Origin: Symbiobacterium thermophilum IAM 14863
Lineage (GTDB): Bacteria; Bacillota; Sulfobacillia; Symbiobacteriales; Symbiobacteriaceae
Length of the DNA stretch: 64,000 nt
Direction: 5' to 3'
Assembly: GCF_000009905.1 (NCBI RefSeq)
Contig: NC_006177.1
Location: 2,728,001-2,792,000 of the forward strand
Shown here: positions 27,468 through 35,708 of the stretch, one piece after another
How the letters are laid out: each line of letters starts with the position of its first letter
Position numbering within the stretch: the first letter of the stretch is position 1
Position numbers and translations under genes: made by a program
The notes under the pieces: model-generated
Databases searched by the model: none
Seen by the model: the letters and a program-made list of their open reading frames with translations, nothing else
Told to the model about the DNA's origin: nothing

Positions 27468-27935
27468 TTGAAGAAGTATCGGGCAGGCAAGATCAAGCGG
27501 GAGCACAGCGTGATCGAACACCTGTGGCCGGTGCTGGAACAGATCGCCGTGTGCGAGCACGTGACCAGCATCATCCCCGGTCCCATTCGCCCCCTGGGCA
27601 CCCAGGGCTTTGAAGTGACCTTCCAGCGGTTCACCGAGACGGGCCTCCGGCTGCTGGCCAAGAACGGCACGGCAGTCCAGGAGGTCTACATCGTTGCGCC
27701 CGACAGGCAGGCGGCCCTGGAATGGCTGGCCGCCGAGGGCATCGTGGAGTGGAAGCCGAAGCGGGAGGGCGAGCCGGCCAGGCGGCGGGACGCGCCGGAA
27801 CCGCTGCAGACGGTTACGCTGCCCTCCGACATGCCCTGCGCCGTCTGCGGGCGGGCGATGCGTGCGGGCACACGGGCAGCGGTGCTGGGCCGGAAGCGGC
27901 ACGTGTACGCGCACGTCCGCTGCGCGCGCAAGTGA
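27468..27935 (+). CDS. DUF2103-like metal-binding protein
   Basis: 155 aa from TTG at 27468 behind CGAGGACGGAG. The N-terminal half (KKYRAGKIKREHSVIEHLWP, then VTSIIPGPIRPLGTQGFEV) fits DUF2103; the C-terminal end has CAVCGRAM followed by VYAHVRC, a zinc-ribbon-like cluster. The role is unknown. An annotation from N-terminal memory only. Confidence 0.65.
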   Translation: MKKYRAGKIKREHSVIEHLWPVLEQIAVCEHVTSIIPGPIRPLGTQGFEVTFQRFTETGLRLLAKNGTAVQEVYIVAPDRQAALEWLAAEGIVEWKPKREGEPARRRDAPEPLQTVTLPSDMPCAVCGRAMRAGTRAAVLGRKRHVYAHVRCARK

Positions 27936-28033
27936 CCGTAGGCGGAAGGGATGATCCGGTGTGCAGATGCGCAGACTACCGGCTGAGACCACGGTTCACA
28001 TCCGATGGAATCGCTACAGGAGGTCTGCGCAGA

Positions 28034-28312
28034 ATGGAAAACGTCTCTTCCGACACCCCGATCCTGGAGTCGTTCGAGCAGTGGAAGCAGTTCCTCTCCG
28101 ACCGGGTCAAGGAGTTCAAGCGGACCGGCGCCTCGCAGCAAACCATCACGAACATGGCGACCAGCATCGGCAACTTCCTGGCGGAAAAGGTGGACCCCCG
28201 CAACCGCGAGCAGCGGCTGCTGAAGGAGCTGTGGGACGTCGGCACGGAAGAGGAGCGCAAGGCGCTGGCGAGCATGGTCACCAAGATGGTGTCGGACGGA
28301 AAGGTACACTGA
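28034..28312 (+). CDS. DUF3243 family protein (YmfJ-like)
   Basis: 92 aa from ATG at 28034 after AGGAGG. Helical and charged, with FEQWKQFLSDRVKEFKRTG, the conserved NMATSIGNFLAEKVDPRNRE, and ELWDVGTEEERKALASMVTK. Known as a short conserved Firmicute protein without a defined job. Ends at a strong hairpin. Confidence 0.85.
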   Translation: MENVSSDTPILESFEQWKQFLSDRVKEFKRTGASQQTITNMATSIGNFLAEKVDPRNREQRLLKELWDVGTEEERKALASMVTKMVSDGKVH

Positions 28313-28322
28313 GGCGAAGCAT

Positions 28323-28363
28323 GGGCTGTCCCCGCGTCCTTCACGGTGGCGCGGGGACAGCCC
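28323..28363. terminator. Strong bidirectional terminator
   Basis: 14-bp stem (GGGCTGTCCCCGCG at 28323-28336 with its complement at 28350-28363), 13-nt loop, then GTTTC. Serves the converging DUF3243 gene and the nitronate monooxygenase-like gene, whose stop is only 3 nt away. Confidence 0.8.
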
Positions 28364-28366
28364 GTT

Positions 28367-29329
28367 TCATACCCCGAGACCCCGGAGCCGCTCGCCGATG
28401 GCGCGGGCCTCGGCCAGGATGCGGGCGAAGAGCTCGGCCACGGTGGGGATGTCGTGGATGAGGCCGACGCCCTGGCCGGCGTAGACGAAGCCCTCCTCCA
28501 TGTCCCCCTCCAGGGCCGCCCTGGCGTTGACCTTGCCGGAGATCAGCGGCAGGAGCTCCTCCAGGGTGGCGCCCCGGGCCTCCGCCTCCAGCACCCGCAG
28601 GGCCCCGCCGGTCCTCAGCACCCGGGCCGGGCGGCCGATGGAGCGCTCCATGATGACCGTCTCGTTCTCCCGAGTCTCCAGGAGCAACTGCTTGTACGCC
28701 TCGTGGGCGGGGCACTCCTGCACCGCGACGAAGCGGGTGCCCATCTCGATGCCGTCCGCGCCCAGGGCCAGGGCGGCCATGAGCCCGCGGCCGTCGACGA
28801 TGCCGCCGCTGGCCGCCACAGGGATCTTCACCGAGTCGACGATGCGGGGGATCAGGGCCATGGTGCCCACGTCGTCCCGCCCCAGGTGGCCGCCGCCGTC
28901 GTAGCCGACGGCGATGACCGCGTCGGCCCCCAGCGCCTCCGCCTTCTGCGCGGCCCGCACGCCGGCCACCAGGATGATCTTCATCACGCCCGGCACCCGA
29001 GCGTCGATGTACTTCATGTACGGCTCGGGGTTCCCGCCGGTGATGGTGACGATGCGCACCCCTTCCTCCAGCGCCGCGTCGATGTATGGCTCCAGGGAGC
29101 GGTAGCCCATCGCGAAGTTGACGCCGAAGGGCTTGCGGGTAAGGGCCCGCACCTTGCGGATCTCCTCCCGGAGCTCCTCGGGGCTGCCCAGCGTCGCGGC
29201 GGTAATCTGCCCCAGGCCGCCGGCCTCGGACACCGCCGCGCAGAGCTCGGCCCGGGCGAGATACGCCAGCCCCCCCTGGATGATGGGGTACTCGATGGAA
29301 AGCAACTCGCACAGACGGGTACACAGCAT
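28367..29329 (-). CDS. Nitronate monooxygenase / FabK-like FMN oxidoreductase
   Basis: 320 aa from ATG at 29329, ten bases after GGAGG. TIM-barrel flavin enzyme: YPIIQGGLAYLARAELCAAV at the N-terminus, the FMN phosphate site VAASGGIVDGRGLMAALALG followed by ADGIEMGTRFV. Belongs to the group that includes enoyl-ACP reductase II (FabK) and nitronate monooxygenases; without fatty-acid genes around it, the choice is open. Alone, with nothing further recognised in the 300 nt upstream except AT-rich stretches. Confidence 0.85.
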   Translation of the reverse strand: MLCTRLCELLSIEYPIIQGGLAYLARAELCAAVSEAGGLGQITAATLGSPEELREEIRKVRALTRKPFGVNFAMGYRSLEPYIDAALEEGVRIVTITGGNPEPYMKYIDARVPGVMKIILVAGVRAAQKAEALGADAVIAVGYDGGGHLGRDDVGTMALIPRIVDSVKIPVAASGGIVDGRGLMAALALGADGIEMGTRFVAVQECPAHEAYKQLLLETRENETVIMERSIGRPARVLRTGGALRVLEAEARGATLEELLPLISGKVNARAALEGDMEEGFVYAGQGVGLIHDIPTVAELFARILAEARAIGERLRGLGV

Positions 29330-29627
29330 GCCCGCCCCACCTCCTCTCCCAAGTATTAACCCGGGGCGGAAGGGAATCCTCCTCACAAGATCAACAATCT
29401 TCAGCAAACAGACGTGCGGGTCCGCCTTCCCGGCACGACCCACACGCCACTGCGCGCAGAAGCCCCCCTTCCCGGGCGGGAGGGAGCCGCTTTTTGGGTG
29501 CAGGAAACCCGAGCAGCCCAGTGGCCGCTTTCTGATTCTAGCTCGGCAGAGCGTGACCAATCAGTCTAGCCATTCAGCCCACGAAAGGTTACGGTGCAGG
29601 CAGGTAGCTGGACGTGGAGGGATGACA

Positions 29628-30055
29628 ATGGCATCTGCGGTATCCGACCGGCCGGACGAGCCCCTCATGAGGGAAGTCCTGCGCCTGAGCCGGGCGCTCT
29701 GCCCGTACCTGCCCGAACCGGAACCGGTGTGGCGCCTGGCGGCGACCGGGCCGGACACGGCCGTCTGCCTGGCGGCGACCAGTCCGCCTGCCGCGACCCC
29801 GGGCAGGCCGACGTTCTGGCGCAGCACTTCACGGGCGTGCACCCCGATCACCGGGGGCTGGGCATCGCCCTGGCACTGAAGTGCCTGGTCACCCGGTATG
29901 CGCAGCAGAACGGATACCGCCGGGTCACCACGGCCACGCAGGAGACCAACGCGGCGATGCTTGCCGTGAACCGCCGCCTCGGCTTCCGGGTCGCGTACAG
30001 CCACCTGCGGCTGGAGCGGTTCCCGGGGCACTCCCGCCGCACGGCGGACGTATGA
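29628..30055 (+). pseudogene. GNAT acetyltransferase, frameshifted
   Basis: The start region (ATG at 29622/29628 behind GGAGGG) reads MASAVSDRPDEPLMREVLRL in frame 3, continuing to LAATSPPAATPG at about 29800. The family-like C-terminal half lies in another frame: LAQHFTGVHPDHRGLGIALA with the acetyl-CoA loop, then YRRVTTATQETNAAMLAVNR and LGFRVAYSHLRLERF. Neither frame alone makes a full GNAT. A frameshift near 29790-29810 explains it, either real decay or a sequencing slip. Confidence 0.7.
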
Positions 30056-30128
30056 TGGGCTGAGCGCGGCCCCTTTCACCTGCCGCCTCCGGCACCCATA
30101 GACTGTGTAGGAGAGGAGGTGCACCGCT

Positions 30129-30374
30129 TTGCATTACGGTGGCTTTGGCAAGATCCCGGCTTTCTCTCCGTTCATCGGCGCGCAGGCCGGCGCTGACGAC
30201 CTGTTCATCGCCCCGGGCGCGGCCGCATACCCGGCCGCCAACGCCACGGTCTACCGCGTCTACGAGTACGCCGTCCCCGTGACGACCGTGGCGACCGTTC
30301 CCTCCGCGTACCCAACCACTGCCGGCATCCCGGGAATCGCAGCCTACCCGGCGGGCAAGGGATTCGGCATCTAA
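30129..30374 (+). CDS. Orphan 81-aa hydrophobic protein, family member 2
   Basis: Paralogue of the gene at 6162. TTG start at 30129 behind GGAGGTG, 81 aa. It opens MHYGGFGKIPAFSPFIGAQA, shares FSPFIGAQAGA, and then NATVYRVYEYAVPVTTVATV and PSAYPTTAGIPGIAAYP match copy 1 nearly residue for residue. It ends GFGI where the other ends WYGI. Conservation of the C-terminal 45 residues over a diverged N-terminal third indicates purifying selection on protein, not a recent duplication. Confidence 0.75.
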   Translation: MHYGGFGKIPAFSPFIGAQAGADDLFIAPGAAAYPAANATVYRVYEYAVPVTTVATVPSAYPTTAGIPGIAAYPAGKGFGI

Positions 30375-30380
30375 ACACGA

Positions 30381-30413
30381 CGAGCGGGGCCCCCGTCAGG
30401 GAGGACCCGCTCG
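30381..30413 (+). terminator. Terminator after orphan small gene 2
   Basis: CGAGCGGG / CCCGCTCG stem with a 17-nt loop, then CTTTCTG, starting 6 nt past the stop. Confidence 0.65.
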
Positions 30414-30474
30414 CTTTCTGTCAGCCGCCCGTGGCCGTTGGCGGGGCCGCTCGGATCCGTGATGCCCGGCCGGC

Positions 30475-31290
30475 TCAGGACAGGGGCACCATCTGGCGCC
30501 GCCGACCGGCAAACCGGGCGGTGTGGGTGAACCCGACCTCCAGGGCCAGCGCCCGCGCCTCTGCGAACCCCCAGCCGACCTCCTCCGGGGCGTGGGCGTC
30601 CGACGAGATGACCACCGGGATCCCGCGGGCGCAGCAGGCTTTCAGCAGGGCCGGGGCGGGGTAATACTCGCCCACGGGCTTGCGCAGCCCGGCGGTGGAC
30701 AGCTCGATCGCGACGCCGGACCGGGCGATGGCATCGGCCAGGGCCGCGTAGGCCTCGCTCTGATCTCCGCGCGGCCGGTGGCCGAACTTCTTGATCAGGT
30801 CGATGTGGGCGAGGATGTCAAAGAGGCCGCTCTCGGCCGCCGCCCGCTCCAGGGCGAAGAACCGGTCGTACAGCACGTCGATGTCCCACTCGGCGTAGCG
30901 GTGCACCAGGTCGGGATGATCGAAGTTCCAGTCGTCCAGGAAGTGGACCGACCCGATCACGTAGTCCCAGGGGTACGGCTCCAGCAGCCGAACCAGCTCC
31001 TCCTCGTGCCCGGGGATGAAATCGGCTTCCAGCCCCAGCCGGATGGGAATCTCGGGGTAGCGCTCCCGGAGGCGCAGGACGTCGGAAACGTACGCCTCCA
31101 GCTCCTCCATCGCCATCGCGCCGGTGGGGTCGCGCCGCTCCTCCGGCAGCCAGTACATGGGCACGTGGTCCGAAAAGCCGATCTCTCCCAGCCCCCGCGC
31201 GATGGCGGTCTCGACATAGGCCTCCATGGCGCCCACGGCGTGGCCGCAGCGCACCGTGTGCATGTGGTAATCCGCGAGCCGGTTCAGCAC
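30475..31290 (-). CDS. hisK: PHP-family histidinol-phosphatase
   Basis: 271 aa. PHP metal motifs in order: DYHMHTVRCGHAVGAM at the N-terminus, GFSDHVPMYWLPE, LEADFIPGHEEEL, IGSVHFLDDW, DILAHIDLIKKFG, and ISSDAHAPEEVGWGF near the C-terminus. This is the HisK/HisJ-type histidinol phosphate phosphatase. No other his gene is visible in the window. ATG at 31290 behind GGAAGGGGG. Confidence 0.88.
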   Translation of the reverse strand: MLNRLADYHMHTVRCGHAVGAMEAYVETAIARGLGEIGFSDHVPMYWLPEERRDPTGAMAMEELEAYVSDVLRLRERYPEIPIRLGLEADFIPGHEEELVRLLEPYPWDYVIGSVHFLDDWNFDHPDLVHRYAEWDIDVLYDRFFALERAAAESGLFDILAHIDLIKKFGHRPRGDQSEAYAALADAIARSGVAIELSTAGLRKPVGEYYPAPALLKACCARGIPVVISSDAHAPEEVGWGFAEARALALEVGFTHTARFAGRRRQMVPLS

Positions 31291-31433
31291 GCTGCATCCC
31301 CCTTCCTGGCCCTGGTGTTCGCCTTGGGGCCCGCGCTCTCCTTCCGGCGCGGCGATTTCGTCCCATGGACTTCCGGTTCCGGCGCGGATGCGGTAGGATG
31401 GAGGGAGAACGAGATCCAGTAGGGGGCTTCATT

Positions 31434-32180
31434 TTGATCAGACTGAAGTCGCAGCGCGAGATCGCGATCATGCGGGACGCCGGGCGCATCGTGGCCGAGT
31501 GCCACGCCGCCCTGGCGGAGAAGATCGAGCCCGGCATCACCACGTGGGAACTGGATCAGTTCGTCGAACAGTTCCTCGCCAGGCACGGCGCCACACCCAG
31601 CTTCAAGGGGTACAACGGCTTTCCCGCCTCCATCTGTGCGTCGGTGGACGACGTCATCTGCCACGGCTTCCCCAGCCGGAAGCGGCTGAAGGCGGGGCAG
31701 GTGGTCACCATCGACATCGGCGCCTACTATAAGGGCTACCACGGCGACTCCGCGTGGACGTACGCCGTGGGGGAGGTGTCGCCCTCGGTCCAGGAGCTGA
31801 TGAAGGTGACCGAGGAGGCGCTCTACGCCGCGATCGCGGTCGCCCTGCCGGGGAACCGCATGGGCGACATCGGCCACGCGATCCAGAGCCTCGCGGAAAG
31901 CCACGGGTTCGGCGTGGTCCGCGAGTACATCGGCCACGGCGTGGGCCAGAAGCTGCACGAGCCGCCCGAGGTGCCCCACTACGGGCAGCCGGGGACGGGC
32001 ATCGCGCTCCGGCCCGGCATGACCATCGCCATCGAGCCGATGATCACCCTGGGGGACTGGCGGTCGAAGCTGGATCCCGACGGCTGGACAGCCCGCACGG
32101 TGGACGGCTCGATCTGCGTGCAGTTCGAGCACACCATCGCGATCACGGACAACGGACCGGAGATCCTGACGAAGCTGTAG
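31434..32180 (+). CDS. map: Methionine aminopeptidase, type I
   Basis: Removes the initiator Met. 248 aa from TTG at 31434 (MIRLKSQREIAIMRDAGRIV), the Bacillus length. The metal ligands lie in VVTIDIGAYYKGYHGDSAWT (two Asp), YIGHGVGQKLHEPPEVPHYG (His), IAIEPMIT (Glu), and QFEHTIAIT (Glu). It stands alone, not in the ribosomal-protein/adk context, so may be a second copy; that cannot be seen from here. Confidence 0.93.
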   Translation: MIRLKSQREIAIMRDAGRIVAECHAALAEKIEPGITTWELDQFVEQFLARHGATPSFKGYNGFPASICASVDDVICHGFPSRKRLKAGQVVTIDIGAYYKGYHGDSAWTYAVGEVSPSVQELMKVTEEALYAAIAVALPGNRMGDIGHAIQSLAESHGFGVVREYIGHGVGQKLHEPPEVPHYGQPGTGIALRPGMTIAIEPMITLGDWRSKLDPDGWTARTVDGSICVQFEHTIAITDNGPEILTKL

Positions 32181-32237
32181 ACCGCGAAACCGACCCGCCG
32201 GCGCGGCGCCCCAGGCCGCGCGCCGCGCGCGATGGGA

Positions 32238-32279
32238 AGGGGGCGTCCCCAAGTCAGCCAGCTGACTCGGGAGCGCCCC
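32238..32279 (+). terminator. Terminator of map
   Basis: Long imperfect stem; outer GGGGCG / CGCCCC and inner AGTCAGC / GCTGACT, 58 nt past the stop, followed by TGTG. Confidence 0.55.
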
Positions 32280-32398
32280 TGTGCGTTTCCGGGGTCTTGC
32301 GGCGCTCTCACGGCCGTCTCCACGGGTAAGGCTGCAGGGGCTGCCCGCCTCGCTGGACGTGTTCGGCGGCGCCAACACCGTTTCCGGGTGAAAGGGGG

Positions 32399-32773
32399 AT
32401 GAACTCGATGAGCCGTGTCATCACGGGATTGGGCGCGCTGGTGATCGTGCTCGGCGTGATCGGTGCAGTGTGGGCCGCACGTGCCACTCCGCCGGGGGCG
32501 ATCAGAGTCGGATTGACCACGGCTGCCGGCCTGGGCGGGGCGTTCGCGGGCGCCGTGCTGCTCGGTCTCGGCGCCATCATCGACCGGCTCGACCTGCTCA
32601 CAGGCCGGGGCGCACAGCGCGCGGCGGAACCGGCCCCGCCGCCCGTCACCCCCGTGACCTGCCCGTCCTGCGGCGAGCGGCAGGACGCCAGGGCGGACAG
32701 GCCGCACCACGACTGCGTGAAGTGCGGCAGGCCCGTCATCCGCGACTGGGTGTACCTCGGTCGGCACGCGTAG
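32399..32773 (+). CDS. Membrane protein with C-terminal zinc ribbon, unknown
   Basis: 124 aa from ATG at 32399 behind AAAGGGGG. Two hydrophobic helices (about 7-27 and 40-62) followed by a cytoplasmic tail with CPSCGERQ and CVKCGRP, two CxxC knuckles likely binding zinc. No family recognised. Confidence 0.75.
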   Translation: MNSMSRVITGLGALVIVLGVIGAVWAARATPPGAIRVGLTTAAGLGGAFAGAVLLGLGAIIDRLDLLTGRGAQRAAEPAPPPVTPVTCPSCGERQDARADRPHHDCVKCGRPVIRDWVYLGRHA

Positions 32774-32821
32774 GTAGACAGAACACGCCCGGCTGCGGGC
32801 CGGCGGAGTCGGTCCCGGCTG

Positions 32822-33433
32822 TCAGCCCGAGCCCCCGGCAGCGAACCACAGGTCGCGCATCTCCGGGCAGGAGTGCAGCAGCTCCTCCAGCCGCCCGCAC
32901 CCCACGACGCGCCCCTCGCGCAGGACGATGATGCGGTGCGCCTGCCGCAGCACCGCGGGCCGATGCGACACGGCCACGCAGGCGGCGCCCCGGGCCAGCA
33001 ACCGCCGCCACAGCAACTGCTCCGTCTCCACATCCAGGGCGCTGGAGATGTCGTCGAACACCAACAGCTCCGGCTCGCGCACCAGCGCCCGGGCCACCGC
33101 CGTGCGCTGGATCTGCCCGCCGGAGAGCCGCACGCCCCGTGTGCCGACAACCGTCTCCAGCCCGTGCGGGAACGACTGGACATCCCGCTCCAAGGCCGCA
33201 TCGCGGATGGCCCGGCGGAGCAGGTCCTCGGCACAGGGCAGACCGAGGCAGATGTTCTCGCGGAGGGTCCCCGACAGCAGCACCGGCCCCTGCGGCACGT
33301 AGGCCGCCCGAGGGGGCGCCAGAAACTCGCCGGGGCGGGCAATCGGGCGGCCGTTCCAGTACCACGCGCCCGCCACCCTACGGTGACGGGACAAGCAAGA
33401 GCCCCGCCCATGAACATGGGCTGGGCTCTCCAC
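32822..33433 (-). pseudogene. Truncated ABC transporter ATP-binding domain
   Basis: Carries the C-terminal two thirds of an exporter-type ABC domain: Q-loop AAYVPQGPVLLSGTLRENI, signature VRLSGGQIQRTAVARAL, Walker B LLVFDDISSALD, and switch His in VAVSHRP. Walker A, its upstream strand, and the whole membrane domain are missing. Family similarity begins near 33370; the first 20 codons look unrelated. A broken remnant, consistent with the patchy surroundings. Confidence 0.8.
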
Positions 33434-33497
33434 CGTATCGCCGTCCTGTCATGACCGGCCGTAGAGGCGCGACTGGGCGCATATCCATGATCGGTGT

Positions 33498-33722
33498 TCA
33501 GGCCCGATCGTCACCGGTGCCGGAGGTGCTCCCCCCGCCTTGCCTCGGTGCTGGAGTAAAGAGCGCGTCGAGCTCCTCCTGGTTGTACCTCGGATCGGCT
33601 ACGCCCGGCAGATAGTACGGGGTGATCCGCCCTTCGCGAACCAGCCGGTAAAAGGTTGATCGTGAGACCTGCAAGTGCTTGATCGCCTGAGCACCCGTCA
33701 ACCATGTGGGCAGAATCACCAC
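33498..33722 (-). CDS. Excisionase/MerR-like small HTH protein
   Basis: 74 aa. TWLTGAQAIKHLQVSRSTFYRL then VREGRITPYYLPG is the helix_turn_helix_17 pattern (first helix, recognition helix, wing). Such proteins act as excisionases or small regulators. A GAGGAGG site overlaps the first GTG, so the exact start is uncertain. It is transcribed divergently from the TPR gene and may control it. Confidence 0.75.
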   Translation of the reverse strand: MVILPTWLTGAQAIKHLQVSRSTFYRLVREGRITPYYLPGVADPRYNQEELDALFTPAPRQGGGSTSGTGDDRA

Positions 33723-33787
33723 CTCCTCGGGTCCATCCTACACCGTCGTGCCTCTATGTGCAAGTGAGTATCCTTGTGTACATCCAG

Positions 33788-33816
33788 TTGACACCGAGGA
33801 GGTGTTGTTGTATTCT
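33788..33816 (+). promoter_or_regulatory. SigA promoter of the TPR/peptide unit
   Basis: TTGACA (33788-33793) and TATTCT (33811-33816) with a 17-nt spacer, 50 nt ahead of the TPR start. The AT-rich patch here stands out from the GC-rich neighbourhood. Confidence 0.85.
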
Positions 33817-33865
33817 GTATTTCACACAAAATACTTAAGCGTACACACCGGCACACAAAGGGACG

Positions 33866-34726
33866 ATGCCGGCAGAGTCTGAAAAGGGGGTGAGGACGTT
33901 GCCGCAAGACGCCAGGATTCTCGGCACCCTGTCGGTCCAACTCGCCGCAGAGGGTCGCTGGCAAGACGCCCTGCATACTGCTCACGCCTGTCTTCGCCTG
34001 GCTGAGCCCGGCAGCGTCCTCTACCTCTGGGCGCTTCACATGCTGGCATGTACGTACGTGGATGCGGGGCTGCCGCAGCGGGCCCGGCCTTACGCTCAAG
34101 CCTACCTGCGCCAGGCGGCCGGCAACCCGCAACTGGCGTCCTACACGCCCTTTGTCGTCCGGGCGATGGGCCATATCGCCTACCAGGAGCACCGCTTCCT
34201 GAGTGCGTTCCGCTGGTACAAGAAGGCGCACGCGCTCTTCTGCCGTCAGGGAGACCACGTTCAGGCCGCGGTCACCAGCCACAACATGGCCTGGGCCCTG
34301 ACACGGGCAGGGCGCCCCCACAGGGCACGGGAAGTCCTGGCGCCTCGGCACGCTTTCCCCGCAGAGCTGGCGTACCTGTTCGATGGCGCCATGGCCGCTA
34401 TTCTGGCCGCAGAGGGCCGGCTGAGCGATACCATCCAGCGCGGCCATGAAGCGCTGTCTGCCGCCGGCCGCCGCGCGCATGACCTCGTAGACGCTGCAGA
34501 GGTCGCCCTTTTCCTGGCGCGCGCCTACTGGCGCCTCCGGGAGCATGGGGCCGCCTCGGCTTGGATAAGCCGCGCCGCAGAGTTTGCAGCCCTCCAGGGG
34601 TGGAGGTTTGTCGACGTCCTCCACCTGAATGAACGGGCGGGGGGAGGTGAAGTCCCTCATGCGGCGTCTCCTCGTGGCAGCGCTAATCTGCATCACCGTG
34701 GCTGCTTCACTACTGGCATCGCCTAG
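33866..34726 (+). CDS. TPR-repeat protein, putative peptide-sensing regulator
   Basis: 286 aa, soluble, all-helical. TPR-like pairs run through the chain: LSVQLAAEGRWQDALHTAHA, LHMLACTYVDAGLPQRARPY, GHIAYQEHRFLSAFRWYKKA, SHNMAWALTRAGRPHRAREV, AAILAAEGRLSDTIQRGHEA. No HTH is visible, as in Rap proteins. The 3' end is overlapped in another frame by a small exported-peptide gene, the gene order of rap-phr pairs. Starts near ATG 33866 or the later GTG 33890 are both possible. Confidence 0.75.
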   Translation: MPAESEKGVRTLPQDARILGTLSVQLAAEGRWQDALHTAHACLRLAEPGSVLYLWALHMLACTYVDAGLPQRARPYAQAYLRQAAGNPQLASYTPFVVRAMGHIAYQEHRFLSAFRWYKKAHALFCRQGDHVQAAVTSHNMAWALTRAGRPHRAREVLAPRHAFPAELAYLFDGAMAAILAAEGRLSDTIQRGHEALSAAGRRAHDLVDAAEVALFLARAYWRLREHGAASAWISRAAEFAALQGWRFVDVLHLNERAGGGEVPHAASPRGSANLHHRGCFTTGIA

Positions 34727-34793
34727 CCAGGCGAGTGCCTGCAATGGCGGGAACGGCAACGGCGGACCCCCTCCGAGCGGGTCCAGGTGCTAG
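34659..34793 (+). CDS. Small exported peptide precursor overlapping the TPR gene
   Basis: 44 aa (or 48 from GTG at 34647), behind GGGGAGG. MRRLLVAALICITVAASLLA is a clear signal peptide with an SPSQASA cleavage region, leaving a short tail CNGGNGNGGPPPSGSRC that begins and ends with Cys. It overlaps the last 68 nt of the TPR gene in a different frame. The architecture matches phr-type signal precursors: short, basic, secreted, coupled to a TPR sensor. No family match can be claimed for the mature part. Confidence 0.65.
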   Translation: MRRLLVAALICITVAASLLASPSQASACNGGNGNGGPPPSGSRC

Positions 34794-34816
34794 ATTAGCA
34801 AACCGTCCAGACGCAA

Positions 34817-34842
34817 GGCCGGGGGTCTCCACACCCCCGGCC
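34817..34842 (+). terminator. Hairpin after the peptide gene
   Basis: Perfect 10-bp stem GGCCGGGGGT / ACCCCCGGCC with a 6-nt loop, 24 nt past the peptide stop; no T-run follows. Confidence 0.55.
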
Positions 34843-34948
34843 CGGGCGGGACGGCACCACGAGGAGCCGCCCTGGCGAAGTACCCCGACTTCGCGCCCAG
34901 ATCCTGTCACGCTTCGTCGGGGCCTCCTTACGAGGGAGGTCTCAGACC

Positions 34949-35191
34949 GTGACCCAGAAAGCGTCCGAGTCCGCGGTTCAGGATAGGGATCGGGCTCTTC
35001 TCTACGTCGCCTCATGGTTCGCGGGGTTGAGCATGAGAGAGCGGATCACCGCGGCTTTGGCGATAGCGGATCGTTTCATGGCACAAGGCAACGCAGTTCT
35101 GGCCGCAAAGTGGGCTGACTGGGCCCTCGAGATGGAACGAGAGCTGGAGGAAAGCAACGGCAACGGACCCGAAGAGGCACAGGCAGAGTAA
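34949..35191 (+). CDS. Small helical protein, unknown
   Basis: 80 aa from GTG at 34949 behind GGGAGG. Acidic and helical (MRERITAALAIADRFMAQGN, AKWADWALEMERELEES). No family recognised. It may belong to the accessory TPR-peptide segment. Confidence 0.6.
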   Translation: MTQKASESAVQDRDRALLYVASWFAGLSMRERITAALAIADRFMAQGNAVLAAKWADWALEMERELEESNGNGPEEAQAE

Positions 35192-35343
35192 CGATGAGGG
35201 CCATTCCACACCCCTCGGCAGCAGTGCCGACTCCAGGCCGCGAAGGCGTCTCGGATACGGTGACGCAGAAGGCCCTGGGTCGCTCGACCGTCACGATGAC
35301 GGCGAACCGATCTGCGCACGCGCTGGAGAGAGAATGAGAAGAA

Positions 35344-35378
35344 GCCGCCCGGAAGGTTGATGCTTTCTTCCAGGCGGC
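35344..35378 (-). terminator. Terminator after tRNA-Val
   Basis: GCCGCC / GGCGGC outer and GGAAG / CTTCC inner stems; on the minus strand the stem is followed by TTCTTCTCATTCTC. The remainder of 35192-35475 contains no gene. Confidence 0.65.
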
Positions 35379-35475
35379 CATCGGATCGGCTCCGCAACGG
35401 GGCACGCGGCCCACGAGACGAGTCAGGGCGCAAGCCCCGGCCAGGGAGCCCGATCCCGTAAACCCTTGTGGCTGT

Positions 35476-35551
35476 TGGTGGTCGCTGAGGGACTCGAACC
35501 CCCGACCCCATGCGTGTAAAGCACGTGCTCTACCAACTGAGCTAAGCGACC
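35476..35551 (-). tRNA. tRNA-Val(TAC)
   Basis: 76 nt with encoded CCA. Acceptor GGTCGCT / AGCGACC, D-arm TAGCTCAGTTGGTAGAGCA, anticodon loop CTTTACACG (TAC), T-loop GTTCGAGTC. Confidence 0.95.
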
Positions 35552-35654
35552 GCTTTGCAAGCAAGCAGCATTATAGCATGCCGCCGAACGAGTGTCCAGT
35601 GCGACGCGCTGCCAACGGGGGCGCCGCTGCTCGAACCGGCAGACTTCCCGTAGC

Positions 35655-35687
35655 GGATCGGGAGGGGACGACGTCCCCTCCCGATCC
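35655..35687. terminator. 15-bp perfect hairpin, terminator of the stalk-domain gene
   Basis: GGATCGGGAGGGGAC pairs with its complement around a 3-nt loop, 22 nt past the stop at 35709. T-runs are weak on the minus side and better on the plus side (CCTTCTTCC). Confidence 0.65.
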
Positions 35688-35708
35688 ACCTTCTTCCACG
35701 CCCCGGCC

